Shown here piece by piece: positions 18,682 to 27,115 of a stretch of DNA of 64,000 bases. The translations under genes were made by a program, and so were the position numbers. The notes under the pieces were generated by a model that ran no database searches, was not told where the DNA came from, and worked only from the letters and a program-made list of their open reading frames with translations. Where the stretch lies: assembly GCF_001420915.1 (NCBI RefSeq), contig NZ_CP013021.1, positions 4,126,501 to 4,190,500 of the forward strand, given 5' to 3'. Source of the DNA: Agarivorans gilvus (GTDB lineage Bacteria > Pseudomonadota > Gammaproteobacteria > Enterobacterales > Celerinatantimonadaceae). The stretch's first letter is position 1, and each line of letters starts with the position of its first letter.

Positions 18682-19386
18682 TTGAGTTTTTCCCCGCAAT
18701 TATCACTTCCAGTACTGTTACCTGATGATGAAACCTTGGTGAGTTTTTACCCAGGGGATAATCAGCAGTTATTAAGTGCACTGCGTAATTTGGCTCTCGA
18801 TAAAGGAGAGCGAATGATTTACTTGTGGGGCAGTGAAGGTTGTGGCCGTACTCATTTATTACATGCCAGTTGCACCGAAATGGCTGATATGGGGGCTGCT
18901 AGTGCTTATCTTCCTCTCGACATGCATGACGCTATGTCACCGCAAATGCTCGAAGGTTTAGAAAATATGGCCTTGGTGTGCTTGGATAACATTGATGCCA
19001 TTGTGGGGATTAAAGCATGGGAAGAAGCCATCTTCGATTTTTATAATCGGCGTAAAGAACTCGCTGCAACCACCCGCTTAATTGTTACTGCTAGTGCTCC
19101 TGCTCCGCAACTCTCTTTTGCTTTGGCTGATTTACAATCACGGCTTAATTGGGGCGTCACCTATAAAGTTCATGAATTAGATGATGAACAAAAGCTTAGC
19201 GCGCTGCAGTTGCGCGCCGAACTACGTGGTTTGAAAATGCCTCTAGAGGTAGCGCGCTTTCTATTGAAACGTTTGTCGCGCGATATGCCAACCTTGCTGT
19301 CAAAGTTGAATGTGCTTGATCAAGCGTCCATTACCGCGCAGCGTAAACTCACAGTGCCTTTCGTAAAAGAAATATTGGAACTGTAA
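18682..19386 (+). CDS. hda: DnaA inactivator Hda
   Basis: AAA+ protein that, with the sliding clamp, stimulates hydrolysis of DnaA-bound ATP after initiation (RIDA). The N-terminal clamp-binding motif is QLSLPVLLP; a degenerate Walker A (GSEGCGRTHLLHA) and the LVCLDNIDAI Walker B follow; the C-terminus (ASITAQRKLTVPFVKEILEL) closely resembles E. coli Hda. 234 residues (E. coli 233). The start is TTG with a poor Shine-Dalgarno, in line with the inefficient, non-ATG initiation known for hda in E. coli. Confidence 0.95.
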   Translation: MSFSPQLSLPVLLPDDETLVSFYPGDNQQLLSALRNLALDKGERMIYLWGSEGCGRTHLLHASCTEMADMGAASAYLPLDMHDAMSPQMLEGLENMALVCLDNIDAIVGIKAWEEAIFDFYNRRKELAATTRLIVTASAPAPQLSFALADLQSRLNWGVTYKVHELDDEQKLSALQLRAELRGLKMPLEVARFLLKRLSRDMPTLLSKLNVLDQASITAQRKLTVPFVKEILEL

Positions 19387-19388
19387 GT

Positions 19389-19778
19389 TTAAGATTTATC
19401 TTTAAGTTTCTTCAGGCCTAGGCCGAGCTCTTTGCCTCGGCATTTGGCGTATTGCAAAGCAAAGAAAAAAGCCAATAGCACCAATACTAATTCCACCGCG
19501 GCTAACCAGCGTTCTTGCTCTGATACCATTAACAAGGTCGTGCTATGTAATACATAGAGTAATAATACAAAACAGCTCCAAGCATAAGTATAAGGCTTGC
19601 CAGCAAGTATACCGCGTAGCGGAAACAGTAAGGGAAGCACCCAAAATATCAACATTAACGAGATATGAATGTCTACCGGTGGCGATAGCCATAGGTGCCA
19701 AAGCAATACCCAAGCCAGTAAGCTAAGGTAGGCGCTTTTGGCGGCGCGTAGTAGCGCCGAACTAGTCAGCTTAAACAA
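19389..19778 (-). CDS. DUF2069 membrane protein
   Basis: Small integral membrane protein, 129 residues, with four predicted helices (about 17-32, 38-54, 62-82, 92-108) and a basic cytoplasmic tail (GLGLKKLKDKS). Function unknown. Its place next to the yfgD homologue and hda is typical of DUF2069 proteins in Vibrio and Shewanella. The start overlaps the yfgD stop by 8 bp, so translation is probably coupled. It is convergent with hda. Confidence 0.7.
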   Translation of the reverse strand: MFKLTSSALLRAAKSAYLSLLAWVLLWHLWLSPPVDIHISLMLIFWVLPLLFPLRGILAGKPYTYAWSCFVLLLYVLHSTTLLMVSEQERWLAAVELVLVLLAFFFALQYAKCRGKELGLGLKKLKDKS

Positions 19779-20121
19779 TCTCTAGTACCTGCTCAGGTGG
19801 GCGACCAATACGCGCTTGCCCTTGCTTAATCACTATCGGGCGCTCAATTAATTTAGGGTTGGCATGCATGGCGGCAATTAATTGGGCATCGGTGAGGCTT
19901 TCATCGGCCAAGTTTAAGTCCTTATAAAGCTGCTCGCCGCGGCGCATTAATTGGCGAGGGCTTAGATCTAACATGGCGAGTATATCTGCTAGTTGTTGTT
20001 CCGAAGGAGGGTTTTCCAAATATAGAATCACTTCAGGGTCAATGCCTTTGTCTTGTAGTAGCTGTAGCGTTTGGCGGCTTTTTGAACAGCGTGGATTGTG
20101 TAATATTTTTATATCAGACAT
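19771..20121 (-). CDS. yfgD: ArsC/Spx-family thioredoxin-fold protein YfgD
   Basis: Arsenate-reductase-like protein, 116 residues; the physiological substrate is unknown. The redox Cys12 is in HNPRCSKSRQTL, and the later NPKLIERPIVIKQGQARIGRPPE holds the family's conserved Arg and basic region. The gene order hda-yfgD-bepA matches E. coli (yfgE-yfgD-yfgC), so orthology is likely. No other ars genes are present, so arsenic resistance should not be inferred. Confidence 0.9.
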   Translation of the reverse strand: MSDIKILHNPRCSKSRQTLQLLQDKGIDPEVILYLENPPSEQQLADILAMLDLSPRQLMRRGEQLYKDLNLADESLTDAQLIAAMHANPKLIERPIVIKQGQARIGRPPEQVLEIV

Positions 20122-20142
20122 ATTATTTCCTTGATTGAAGGC

Positions 20143-21582
20143 TTAGTTGAGTGATTCAAGCTCTTGTTCGGCCTGTTTAAATTGTTCTATTCTGGCTTGG
20201 ATCCGAGCCTGTTCGAGTTTATTTTCAGTTAAGTTATAAGCGCTATGTAGCTCGTCGATGGCGCGGCGATAATCAGAATGTAAGGACAAATACTCAGCCT
20301 GTGCGACATGGCTGGCCGCCACATTGTTCAAACGCCGTTGGGTTTTGCTCAGTTGTCCCCATGCCAGCGCATCGTTGGGTTTATCTCGTAAATACCGGTC
20401 GAGGAGCTTGGCGCTTTCACTGAACTGGCCTTTTTCACTCAAGGCATAAGCCAAGTTGAGTACGATAACCTGATTATTGGTGTAGCGGGTTTGCGCCGCG
20501 CTTAAGCGTTGTATCGCAGCATCATAGTTTTTCATTGCGATATCAATATCGGTTAGGGTGTCGATAATAAACAAGTTATCTGGGTGAGTGGTGGCGAGCG
20601 CATCGATAATGGTTTTGGCTTCAGGATAGCGAGCCAAAGCAAACAAGGCTAAGGCTTTACCATATTCTGCCGCTTCCTTAATACGGTATTGTTTACGCTC
20701 TAATACCTGTTCATAATGGGCCAAAGCTTCACTTGGGCTCATGGTGCCATGGCGTACAATAATTCGGGCCTTGGCCATTTGAAAGGATAATGAAGGTGCG
20801 ATGAAGCGGTGCGGATAGCGGTTAGCGCGGGCGCGCGCTTCACTGACTCGAGTATCGGGTAGCGGGTGAGTTATCAGCATTTGCGGCGGTTTGCTGGCAT
20901 AGCGATACTTTTCAGATAACTTGCCAAAGAAGCTGCCCATGCCGCTGGGGTCATAGCCTGCTTCTGCCAGCGTTCTTAAGCCGATTCTATCCGCCTCAAA
21001 CTCGTTAGCCCGTGTATAGTTAATGGAGTTTTGTATCCCTGCGGCCATGGTGGCCTGTAAAGCGGCAATCCCCGCTACCGGATTAGCGATACCCAGTAAC
21101 AGCGAACCTAACATGCCGGCCATCGACAGGTTTTGGGCTGCCGCTTGGTTTTCAATGCTGCGGGCAATGTGTCTTTGTGTTACGTGAGCGATTTCGTGGG
21201 CAATCACCGAGGCAAACTCGCTTTCGGTATCGGCATATAAGAATAAGCCGGTATGAATTTTTACATAGCCACCTAAAAATGCGGCGGCGTTAATTTCGTT
21301 GTCGGTGACTAAGAAGAAATTAAATGGGGTTCTTACCTGGTCGGCTTTGGCGACCAAATGGTTGCCCAGCTCACTCACATATTCCGACAGTACCGGATCG
21401 TTGGTCATTTTACTGCTGGCTCGAATAATCCGCATGTAAGCGTTGCCGTAGATAACCTCTTTGTCGATAGACAGAGCTGATGCGCCGGCTGTGCCAATCT
21501 CTGGGAGTTGATTATTGGCAGACATCAGCGGCGTATAGAAGAACAACATGCTGGCAACAAAGTAGTGAGCTAGTCGGGTCAT
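20143..21582 (-). CDS. bepA: Periplasmic M48 metalloprotease/chaperone BepA
   Basis: Outer-membrane quality control: assists LptD assembly and degrades misfolded outer-membrane proteins. The zinc motif HEIAHVTQRH is near residue 127 (start at 21582), with the third-ligand region NEFEADRIG downstream; after it come the catalytic-domain loops and C-terminal TPR-like repeats (ALALFALARYPEAKTIID, LNLAYALSEKGQFSESAKLL). An upstream in-frame ATG adds 20 residues; the ATG at 21582 gives a cleaner signal sequence. About 479 residues, E. coli 487. Confidence 0.94.
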   Translation of the reverse strand: MTRLAHYFVASMLFFYTPLMSANNQLPEIGTAGASALSIDKEVIYGNAYMRIIRASSKMTNDPVLSEYVSELGNHLVAKADQVRTPFNFFLVTDNEINAAAFLGGYVKIHTGLFLYADTESEFASVIAHEIAHVTQRHIARSIENQAAAQNLSMAGMLGSLLLGIANPVAGIAALQATMAAGIQNSINYTRANEFEADRIGLRTLAEAGYDPSGMGSFFGKLSEKYRYASKPPQMLITHPLPDTRVSEARARANRYPHRFIAPSLSFQMAKARIIVRHGTMSPSEALAHYEQVLERKQYRIKEAAEYGKALALFALARYPEAKTIIDALATTHPDNLFIIDTLTDIDIAMKNYDAAIQRLSAAQTRYTNNQVIVLNLAYALSEKGQFSESAKLLDRYLRDKPNDALAWGQLSKTQRRLNNVAASHVAQAEYLSLHSDYRRAIDELHSAYNLTENKLEQARIQARIEQFKQAEQELESLN

Positions 21583-21711
21583 TTCATTCCGATAGGTTTG
21601 CTTTAGTATGGCGAGAATAACGCTATTTTGTTTGTTATTCAAAAGCTAAAAATTGAGTCCGAATGAATAGCCTGTAATAATGTCTTAGGTATTTTATGGT
21701 AATTAATACAA

Positions 21712-21939
21712 ATGCTTTGCCTTGATTTGCAAGATCATGCTTGTCCCTACCCATTGTTGGAAAGCAAGCTCTGGTTAAAAACCGCTAAGGCGGGAGACAA
21801 GCTTCAGTTATTACTCGCTGATAGTGGGTCTCGCCGCGATATTCCTAAGTATTTTCGACGCTTAGGTCATGATGTATTGGTAGAGCAAGATAGCCGTGTA
21901 TTTCGCGTCACTATTACCGCTAAGCCTAACAAGGATTAA
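21712..21939 (+). CDS. TusA-family sulfurtransferase-like protein
   Basis: A 75-residue TusA/SirA-fold protein. The CPYP motif at residues 11-14 (HACPYPLLESKLWL) matches the family's Cys-Pro-x-Pro, so Cys11 could carry persulfide sulfur. The gene lies just upstream of perM, where a small TusA-like gene also sits in Vibrio. No selenium or sulfur-relay partner gene is nearby, so the acceptor is unknown. Confidence 0.8.
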   Translation: MLCLDLQDHACPYPLLESKLWLKTAKAGDKLQLLLADSGSRRDIPKYFRRLGHDVLVEQDSRVFRVTITAKPNKD

Positions 21940-21949
21940 TGCAGTAACT

Positions 21950-23028
21950 ATGTTTAAAGTCTTATCAAATTGGTACCACAGAACCTTTACCGATCCTGAA
22001 GCGGTGGCTATGGCCTTGGTGTTGCTGATTGGTTTTACCTTGATTTATTTTATGGGCGATTTGCTGGCCCCCTTATTAATTGCTTTGGTGCTTGCCTATT
22101 TGCTGGATTGGCCAGTGAGCTTTTTAGCCAATCATGGTTTTAGGCGCGGCTTGGCCAGCGCATTAGTGTTGTTGGTGTTCTTTCTAATTGCCACCTTCGC
22201 CGTATTACGGATATTGCCTACAGTATGGGGCAGGGGGTGAACTTATTAAGTGAATATCCGGTGATGTTAAATAGTTCGCAGCAATGGTTAGAATCACTGC
22301 CGCAACGTTATCCAGAATTCATCGATGGCGCCTTAATTGAAGCGGTGGTGAGTAATGTTCGCAGTCGCTTAATGGGGGTAGGCGAGCAGTTACTCCAGTC
22401 TTCGTTTTCTTCCATCGTTAACCTTGCCACCGTGATGGTATACAGCGTGCTGGTTCCCTTAATGGTGTTTTTCATGTTGAGTGATAAAAAGACCTTATTG
22501 GGCAGCGTATCTCGATTCTTACCTAATGATCGCCGCTTAATTGTGCAAGTATGGGCTGAAATGAATGGCCAAGTGGTCAATTACATTCGTGGTAAAGCCA
22601 TAGAAATATTGGTAGTGGGCTGTATTAGTTATGTGGTATTTGCGGTAATGGATTTACGCTATTCCGCTTTATTAGCGGTATTGGTGGGCTTATCTGTGCT
22701 GATTCCTTTTATTGGTGCTTTTGCTGTGACCTTGCCGGTGGCCATGGTGGGCTTGTTTCAATGGGGAGTCAGTCCACAGTTTGGTTATTTGATTTTAGCT
22801 TATGGGGTTATTCAAGTAATTGACGGCAATGTCTTGGTTCCCTTGCTGTTTTCCGAGGCGGTAAACTTGCATCCGCTGGCGATTATTATGGCGGTATTAG
22901 TGTTTGGCGGTTTGTGGGGGTTTTGGGGAGTGTTCTTTGCTATTCCCTTGGCGACCCTAGTGAAGGCCGTCATCAATGCTTGGCCGCATCATAATGCTCA
23001 GCCTGAGGAGCAGAGCCCTCAGGCTTAA
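21950..23028 (+). pseudogene. perM: AI-2E family permease PerM, frameshifted
   Basis: Multi-helix permease of the AI-2E/PerM family. N-terminal helices lie in one frame (ATG 21950, to a stop at 22240) and the rest in another (22225-23028). The two halves read through as one PerM protein if one base is added at the G4 run 22227-22230: the family segment LPTVW-(G)QGVNLLSEYPVML then becomes continuous, as in E. coli PerM (LPIAWQQGIYLIRDMPGML). The downstream half keeps NYIRGKAIEILVVG, LIPFIGAF and FSEAVNLHPLAI. It is most likely a consensus base-calling error or a recent mutation; if real, two truncated products result. Confidence 0.9.
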
Positions 23029-23033
23029 GGGCT

Positions 23034-23498
23034 TTATTGGTTTAAATAGTCGAGCACCACTTGATGGTGCTCTTTAGTTTTGAACTTATCGAATACTTTT
23101 TCAATCACGCCTTGCTCGTTAACTAAAAAGCTAATTCGGTGAATACCGTCGTATTCTTTGCCCATGAACTTCTTCAATCCCCAGACTCCGAATTGCTCGG
23201 CAACCGCATGATCTTCATCAGACAGTAAATCAAAGTTAAGCTGGTGCTTTTCTATAAATTTAGGCAGGCGTTTAACCGGATCGGGGCTCACCCCAAACAC
23301 TACAGTATTGGCTTCAGCTAATTGCTCAATACTATCGCGTAAACCACAAGCTTGGGTTGTACAGCCGGGTGTTAACGCTTTAGGGTAAAAATACACCAGT
23401 ACTTTTTTCCCGGCGTAGTCACTGAGTTTAATCCGTTTTTCGTCTTGGTTCGGCAAGTCAAATTGTGGGGCTGCTTCTCCAGCGGTCAACGTTTTCAT
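23034..23498 (-). CDS. bcp: Thiol peroxidase Bcp (thioredoxin-dependent peroxiredoxin)
   Basis: Reduces hydrogen peroxide and organic hydroperoxides in the cytoplasm. The start at 23498 (MKTLTAGEAAPQFDLPNQDE) gives 154 residues (E. coli 156); AAGGAAT precedes it. The peroxidatic Cys46 and resolving Cys51 are in YFYPKALTPGCTTQACGLRD. An open extension upstream is not family-like. It lies 19 bp after gcvR on the same strand, so gcvR-bcp is an operon as in E. coli. Confidence 0.95.
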   Translation of the reverse strand: MKTLTAGEAAPQFDLPNQDEKRIKLSDYAGKKVLVYFYPKALTPGCTTQACGLRDSIEQLAEANTVVFGVSPDPVKRLPKFIEKHQLNFDLLSDEDHAVAEQFGVWGLKKFMGKEYDGIHRISFLVNEQGVIEKVFDKFKTKEHHQVVLDYLNQ

Positions 23499-23517
23499 TG
23501 AGTATTCCTTGTGGTGG

Positions 23518-24045
23518 CTAGTTTGACAAAATATGCAGATTAAATTGTTGGCAGCCCAGTTCTTGACACAGCTTGGCAAAAGCCTGCTCTATTATTTCAG
23601 GCTGATGTTCGCTGCTAAGTTTGACTTCAAACTCGGCGTGCAGCATTTCTTGCTGATCATCGGTAAACAAATTCGATTTCAATCCCATCATACTCATTTG
23701 ATGATCGCTGATAAATTGCGTCACTTGGCTAATGACTCCCGGCGCATCGGGCAGGGTTAATTGTAATACTGCTGTATGAGAGTAATCGATTAACTCGTGT
23801 CGCGAGGTTTTCTTCAGCACGGTGAGCAATTGCAGTTCTTGGGCGCTAACCGGAAGGCGCGTTTCAATTTGAATGATGGCGTTGTGAGAGCCTGAAACTA
23901 GCATGATGAGAGTGAACTCTGAGCCAAACAAGGCCATTCGGCTATCAACAATATTGCAACCGCAACTAGATACCAGTTGGGTAAGCTGATTTACAATGCC
24001 GGGGCGGTTGGTTCCAACGGCAGTAACAACAAGGTGTTGACTCAT
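23518..24045 (-). CDS. gcvR: Glycine cleavage system transcriptional repressor GcvR
   Basis: ACT-domain regulator that binds GcvA and prevents activation of gcvTHP when glycine is low. 175 residues with two ACT repeats: VVTAVGTNRPGIVNQLTQLVSSCGCNIVDSRMALFGSEFTLIM and LTLPDAPGVISQVTQFISDHQMSMMGLKS. The gene order gcvR-bcp-perM matches E. coli. Unlike E. coli, dapA does not lie upstream, so the neighbouring bamC is next. Confidence 0.92.
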   Translation of the reverse strand: MSQHLVVTAVGTNRPGIVNQLTQLVSSCGCNIVDSRMALFGSEFTLIMLVSGSHNAIIQIETRLPVSAQELQLLTVLKKTSRHELIDYSHTAVLQLTLPDAPGVISQVTQFISDHQMSMMGLKSNLFTDDQQEMLHAEFEVKLSSEHQPEIIEQAFAKLCQELGCQQFNLHILSN

Positions 24046-24282
24046 ATTTGTTTTTATTGATCCTGCAAGATTTTAACGCTCAGGATACTTGCTTCAAGCA
24101 GCGAATTCTAGCGCTTCACTTATTCTCTCCACTTAAAAGCGGAGTTTGTATCAAGCCCTGAGGGTTTTCATCTTGTGTTTATCAAGGTGGCTAAGTAGTA
24201 TAGCGCCCTTACTCTGGATTGATTTTGCTTATTAAGATCGTTTACCAGTTCATCTTTATCTTGTTTGTAAATGTAGTGGGAT

Positions 24283-25464
24283 ATGCAACTAGTTTCTTTT
24301 CAAACGATGAAAATCGTAGTTTTGGGCAGCCTAGTGGCCACTCTAGCAGCGTGCTCCGATGGCGTAGAGAAGCGTCGCCAAGCGGAACGTAATTTTGATT
24401 ATTTAGAAGTTTCACAAATTGAACCATTAAAAATCCCACCGGGTGTGACGGCTCCAGAGCAAAGCGCAGAATTTGTGATTCCGAACATTACGCCAGACAA
24501 CCAAATGTTATTGGGTCCACAGGTAGATGTTCGCGCACCAGTTCAGGTGATTCCATTAATCGCCGGTAGCCGGATTGAGGACACTGAAAATGGTCTGATT
24601 TTTTGGTTCGATATTTTAAGAGCACAATCAGCCGCCGAAACCAAAGACACAATGATGCGCACCATTGGTGAATACCTCGCTTACCGTAAATCAGGTATTT
24701 TGAATCAAGACCCTCAGCAATCTTTGATTGAGTCGGACTGGTTGGTTGACCAAGAAGAAATTGAAGGCAGTATTTTCTTTACCGACAAAGTGGTTGAGCA
24801 ACGCCAAAAATTTGCTTATCAACTTGATGTTAAGCCACATGGGCGTACCGCAGGCTTGAAGGTGAGCTTTGTTGATGCTCAGTTGTATCGTGATACCAGT
24901 GATTCGGTCGTTGAATTAGATGCTTTTGATAAACAGCGCTTAGCCGTTATTGAGCTAAATCGTTTGATTGGCTATGTCAGTGAGCGTCGTGCTGAGCTTG
25001 AAGCTCAGCTAGAAGAGCAGCGCCAACAAGCGAAATTGGCCACAATGAGTGAAGCTGAGAAAGAGCAGCTTTACGATGAGACGGTTAACTTATTATTAGT
25101 TAATGAAGGTGGTGCAGCCTACTACCGAGCCAAAGCAAATATGGAAAAAACCATGAAGCGCTTGCGAGTCGTATTGCCTTTGGCTGGCTTTACCATTACC
25201 GATTACATCGAAAACTCTGGTAGTTTGTATTTAACTTACGAGCGCCCACCAGAGCAAATTCTAGAAAATTATGGTTTAAGTACCATGCAGTTTGCTGAGA
25301 AAAACTACATCTTTACTGTGGGGTCAAATGGCGACGTAACGCAAATTACTTTAGCCGACGAAGAAGGCATTGTATTGAAGCCAAGCGAAGTGAAGGCCTT
25401 GTATCCTTATCTTGCTATCTTGATGAAGATGGGGCTAGATACTACCGAGAGCTTATCTCGTTAG
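24283..25464 (+). CDS. bamC: Outer-membrane assembly lipoprotein BamC
   Basis: Lipoprotein of the BAM complex that inserts beta-barrel proteins into the outer membrane. The lipobox is VATLAAC (lipidated Cys at residue 24 from this start; an alternative ATG at 24307 also keeps it). The N-terminal unstructured segment and two helix-grip domains are present; length is 393 versus 344 in E. coli, the excess being an extra loop and an acidic, coiled region near residues 235-270. Neighbouring gcvR, bcp and bepA form the usual BAM/quality-control block. Confidence 0.88.
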   Translation: MQLVSFQTMKIVVLGSLVATLAACSDGVEKRRQAERNFDYLEVSQIEPLKIPPGVTAPEQSAEFVIPNITPDNQMLLGPQVDVRAPVQVIPLIAGSRIEDTENGLIFWFDILRAQSAAETKDTMMRTIGEYLAYRKSGILNQDPQQSLIESDWLVDQEEIEGSIFFTDKVVEQRQKFAYQLDVKPHGRTAGLKVSFVDAQLYRDTSDSVVELDAFDKQRLAVIELNRLIGYVSERRAELEAQLEEQRQQAKLATMSEAEKEQLYDETVNLLLVNEGGAAYYRAKANMEKTMKRLRVVLPLAGFTITDYIENSGSLYLTYERPPEQILENYGLSTMQFAEKNYIFTVGSNGDVTQITLADEEGIVLKPSEVKALYPYLAILMKMGLDTTESLSR

Positions 25465-25478
25465 CGCTTTCAACTGAT

Positions 25479-25507
25479 AAAAAAAGGTCCCTGAGGGACC
25501 TTTTTTT
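25479..25507. terminator. Bidirectional terminator after bamC
   Basis: Perfect stem AGGTCCC/GGGACCT with a 3-nt loop, seven A residues before it and seven T residues after it. It ends both bamC and the small convergent gene at 25530-25706. Confidence 0.88.
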
Positions 25508-25529
25508 ATGCCTGAGGGCTAGTCAACAG

Positions 25530-25706
25530 CTAGTCTTGCTGTTTGTCTTGTTGGTCTAAGGCATCGGCTTTGCGATTGTTTTGCTCAATCTTTTTGCGCA
25601 GTTCAGGGCTGATATTAAACCGGCCCATGTGCTTTAGCATCATGATATTGCCAACAATAAACCCCAATACCAAGACGATAAGAAGAATTAGATAGGGTGT
25701 GCTCAT
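25530..25706 (-). CDS. Small single-helix membrane protein, DUF2897-like
   Basis: A 58-residue protein with one N-terminal membrane helix (about residues 4-22, LILLIVLVLGFIVGNIMML), then a charged, glutamine-rich cytoplasmic tail (ELRKKIEQNNRKADALDQQDK). It resembles DUF2897 family proteins by size and layout. The ATG at 25706 gives a start with only weak upstream purines. Function unknown. It is downstream of the next membrane-protein gene and convergent with bamC. Confidence 0.7.
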   Translation of the reverse strand: MSTPYLILLIVLVLGFIVGNIMMLKHMGRFNISPELRKKIEQNNRKADALDQQDKQQD

Positions 25707-25725
25707 GCGAACCTCGTCAGCCTGC

Positions 25726-26427
25726 TTATAAGTGGATAGCTTGTAAACTAATGTTTGAAATTAAACTCATAAACGCCACTGCTAGCAACAAAGCTGCGGG
25801 CGGCGCAGTTTGGTAAAACTGAGGACTTAACCATAACAGGGTTGCCGCGAGTAAACTGACGCTCATGATCACGAATTGCTTCACGGTTGCGGTTTGTTCA
25901 AACAATGCGGGGTTAAGCATCAAATAGCCACAAACAAGGATGAGACTGAGCATGGCCGCAGCGAGTCCGATTAAGGGCAGCAATCTATCGAAGCTGCTAA
26001 GCCGGTGTTTGGCTTTTACCAGCAGCCAGTGGGCGATAGCCGCGCCGCAGGCAAGGAAGCTAAATAACCATAAGCTGTGCTGAATGATAAGCCATAGGGC
26101 GGCCAGCAACAGTGGAATGGCCATTATCCACCAAGACTTAAGTGACAAACTGCGTTTTTGTTTTAGCTTATTGAGGCGATAGCATAAAAACCAGCCGACT
26201 AGGGCACTGGCGAATACTAGCGCCACTAAATAGGGGTTTTGCTGGCTTTCAAAGCCACTTAAACCTGCGAGGCTGATAAAACTCACCAAGGTGGCCAGTT
26301 GTCGCTGAATGCGCGCGCTCTGCCCTCGGCATAGCTGCCCCTTATGTAATACCAAGGCTAAGATCAGAAAACTAAGCGCGGAGCAACTGACTAAACTTAC
26401 AAACAAGGTGGCATACAGGTTCGGCAT
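25726..26427 (-). CDS. Multi-helix membrane protein, function unknown
   Basis: About 233 residues and seven or so hydrophobic helices, with no family motif recognised. The start at 26427 (MPNLYATLFVSL) has GGAGAAATA before it; the ATG overlaps the stop of the vanY-like gene by one base (TAATG), indicating translational coupling. This coupling makes the C-terminal frame of the vanY-like gene look genuine. Whether it works with the carboxypeptidase is not known. Confidence 0.7.
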   Translation of the reverse strand: MPNLYATLFVSLVSCSALSFLILALVLHKGQLCRGQSARIQRQLATLVSFISLAGLSGFESQQNPYLVALVFASALVGWFLCYRLNKLKQKRSLSLKSWWIMAIPLLLAALWLIIQHSLWLFSFLACGAAIAHWLLVKAKHRLSSFDRLLPLIGLAAAMLSLILVCGYLMLNPALFEQTATVKQFVIMSVSLLAATLLWLSPQFYQTAPPAALLLAVAFMSLISNISLQAIHL

Positions 26428-27115
26428 TATTTCTCCGGTAAACAAATATTTCTTACGTATTGAGTCATGATCTGCTCAATGTTTTGCTCAATGCAGCTAA
26501 AGCCTGCTGCATTTGCCTCTTTTAAGTGCTGCAGAATTTGCCTCGCATCCAGTTCGGCCAGTAATTTCTCGCTACTGGGCCAATGGCTGAGGTGCCATGG
26601 TTCAAACTCTACTCCACCTTGAAAGCGTCGGTAAGGGTAGAAGAAGTGATAGTCTGCGGCGTTTGCTTGTAACCATTCAGACAGCGAGTTTTGGCAGCCG
26701 CCAATTGCATATTCTTGGGGACCAGCTGCAGAGTTTCTCCTTTGGGGAGCAAACTCGGATCGTAAAAATCGAAGTCTGTACCCCAATGATGGCGACTCGC
26801 ACCGGGCAAGGCTGACCAACGCAAGATAGCCTGCATTTTTTGCTGGTCGCTGAGCTGCGTTATGTCTAGGGCCTGGCTGTTGGCGTCGAGGATGGGCCGT
26901 TGCCCACGCCATTTGTTATTCCAGATAGCCAATTGTTGATGGAAATCGCGATAGCCACTGTAGACTTGCAAGTCGAATCCAGCGGCCTTCGCGGCTAAAT
27001 GTAAGTCGCTTAAGTCTTTAAGCACTTCTGGATGAACCCAAGCAAACTGCGGGTCCTTGAGCAGTTTGCTTGAGTCTAAGCCATACAGAGAAAGCTGTTT
27101 ATGGGTTTGTGGCAT
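26427..27115 (-). pseudogene. M15B D-alanyl-D-alanine carboxypeptidase (VanY-like), frameshifted
   Basis: Cell-wall carboxypeptidase trimming the terminal D-Ala from peptidoglycan stems. The N-terminal part (ATG 27115) carries SGYRDFHQQ and the zinc region SRHHWGTDFDFYDP; the C-terminal part, in another frame up to 26427, carries the catalytic/zinc segment EFEPWHLSHWP. So the active site is split over two frames. Adding one base at the G4 run 26717-26720 (plus strand) joins LQLVP to QEYAIGG, which fits the family. Either a sequencing error or an inactivated gene. It overlaps dapE by 17 bp. Confidence 0.85.

Noticed and set aside
19771..20121. Arsenic-resistance gene arsC
   Set aside because: It is an ArsC-fold protein, but gene order matches yfgD and no other ars genes are present.
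22220..22245. Programmed -1 frameshifting in perM
   Set aside because: No X XXY YYZ slippery heptamer is present, and PerM is not known to use recoding; a one-base error in the G run explains it and matches two other genes.
26427..27115. Vancomycin-resistance gene vanY
   Set aside because: The M15B carboxypeptidase fold is common in Gram-negative cell-wall metabolism; there is no van operon.
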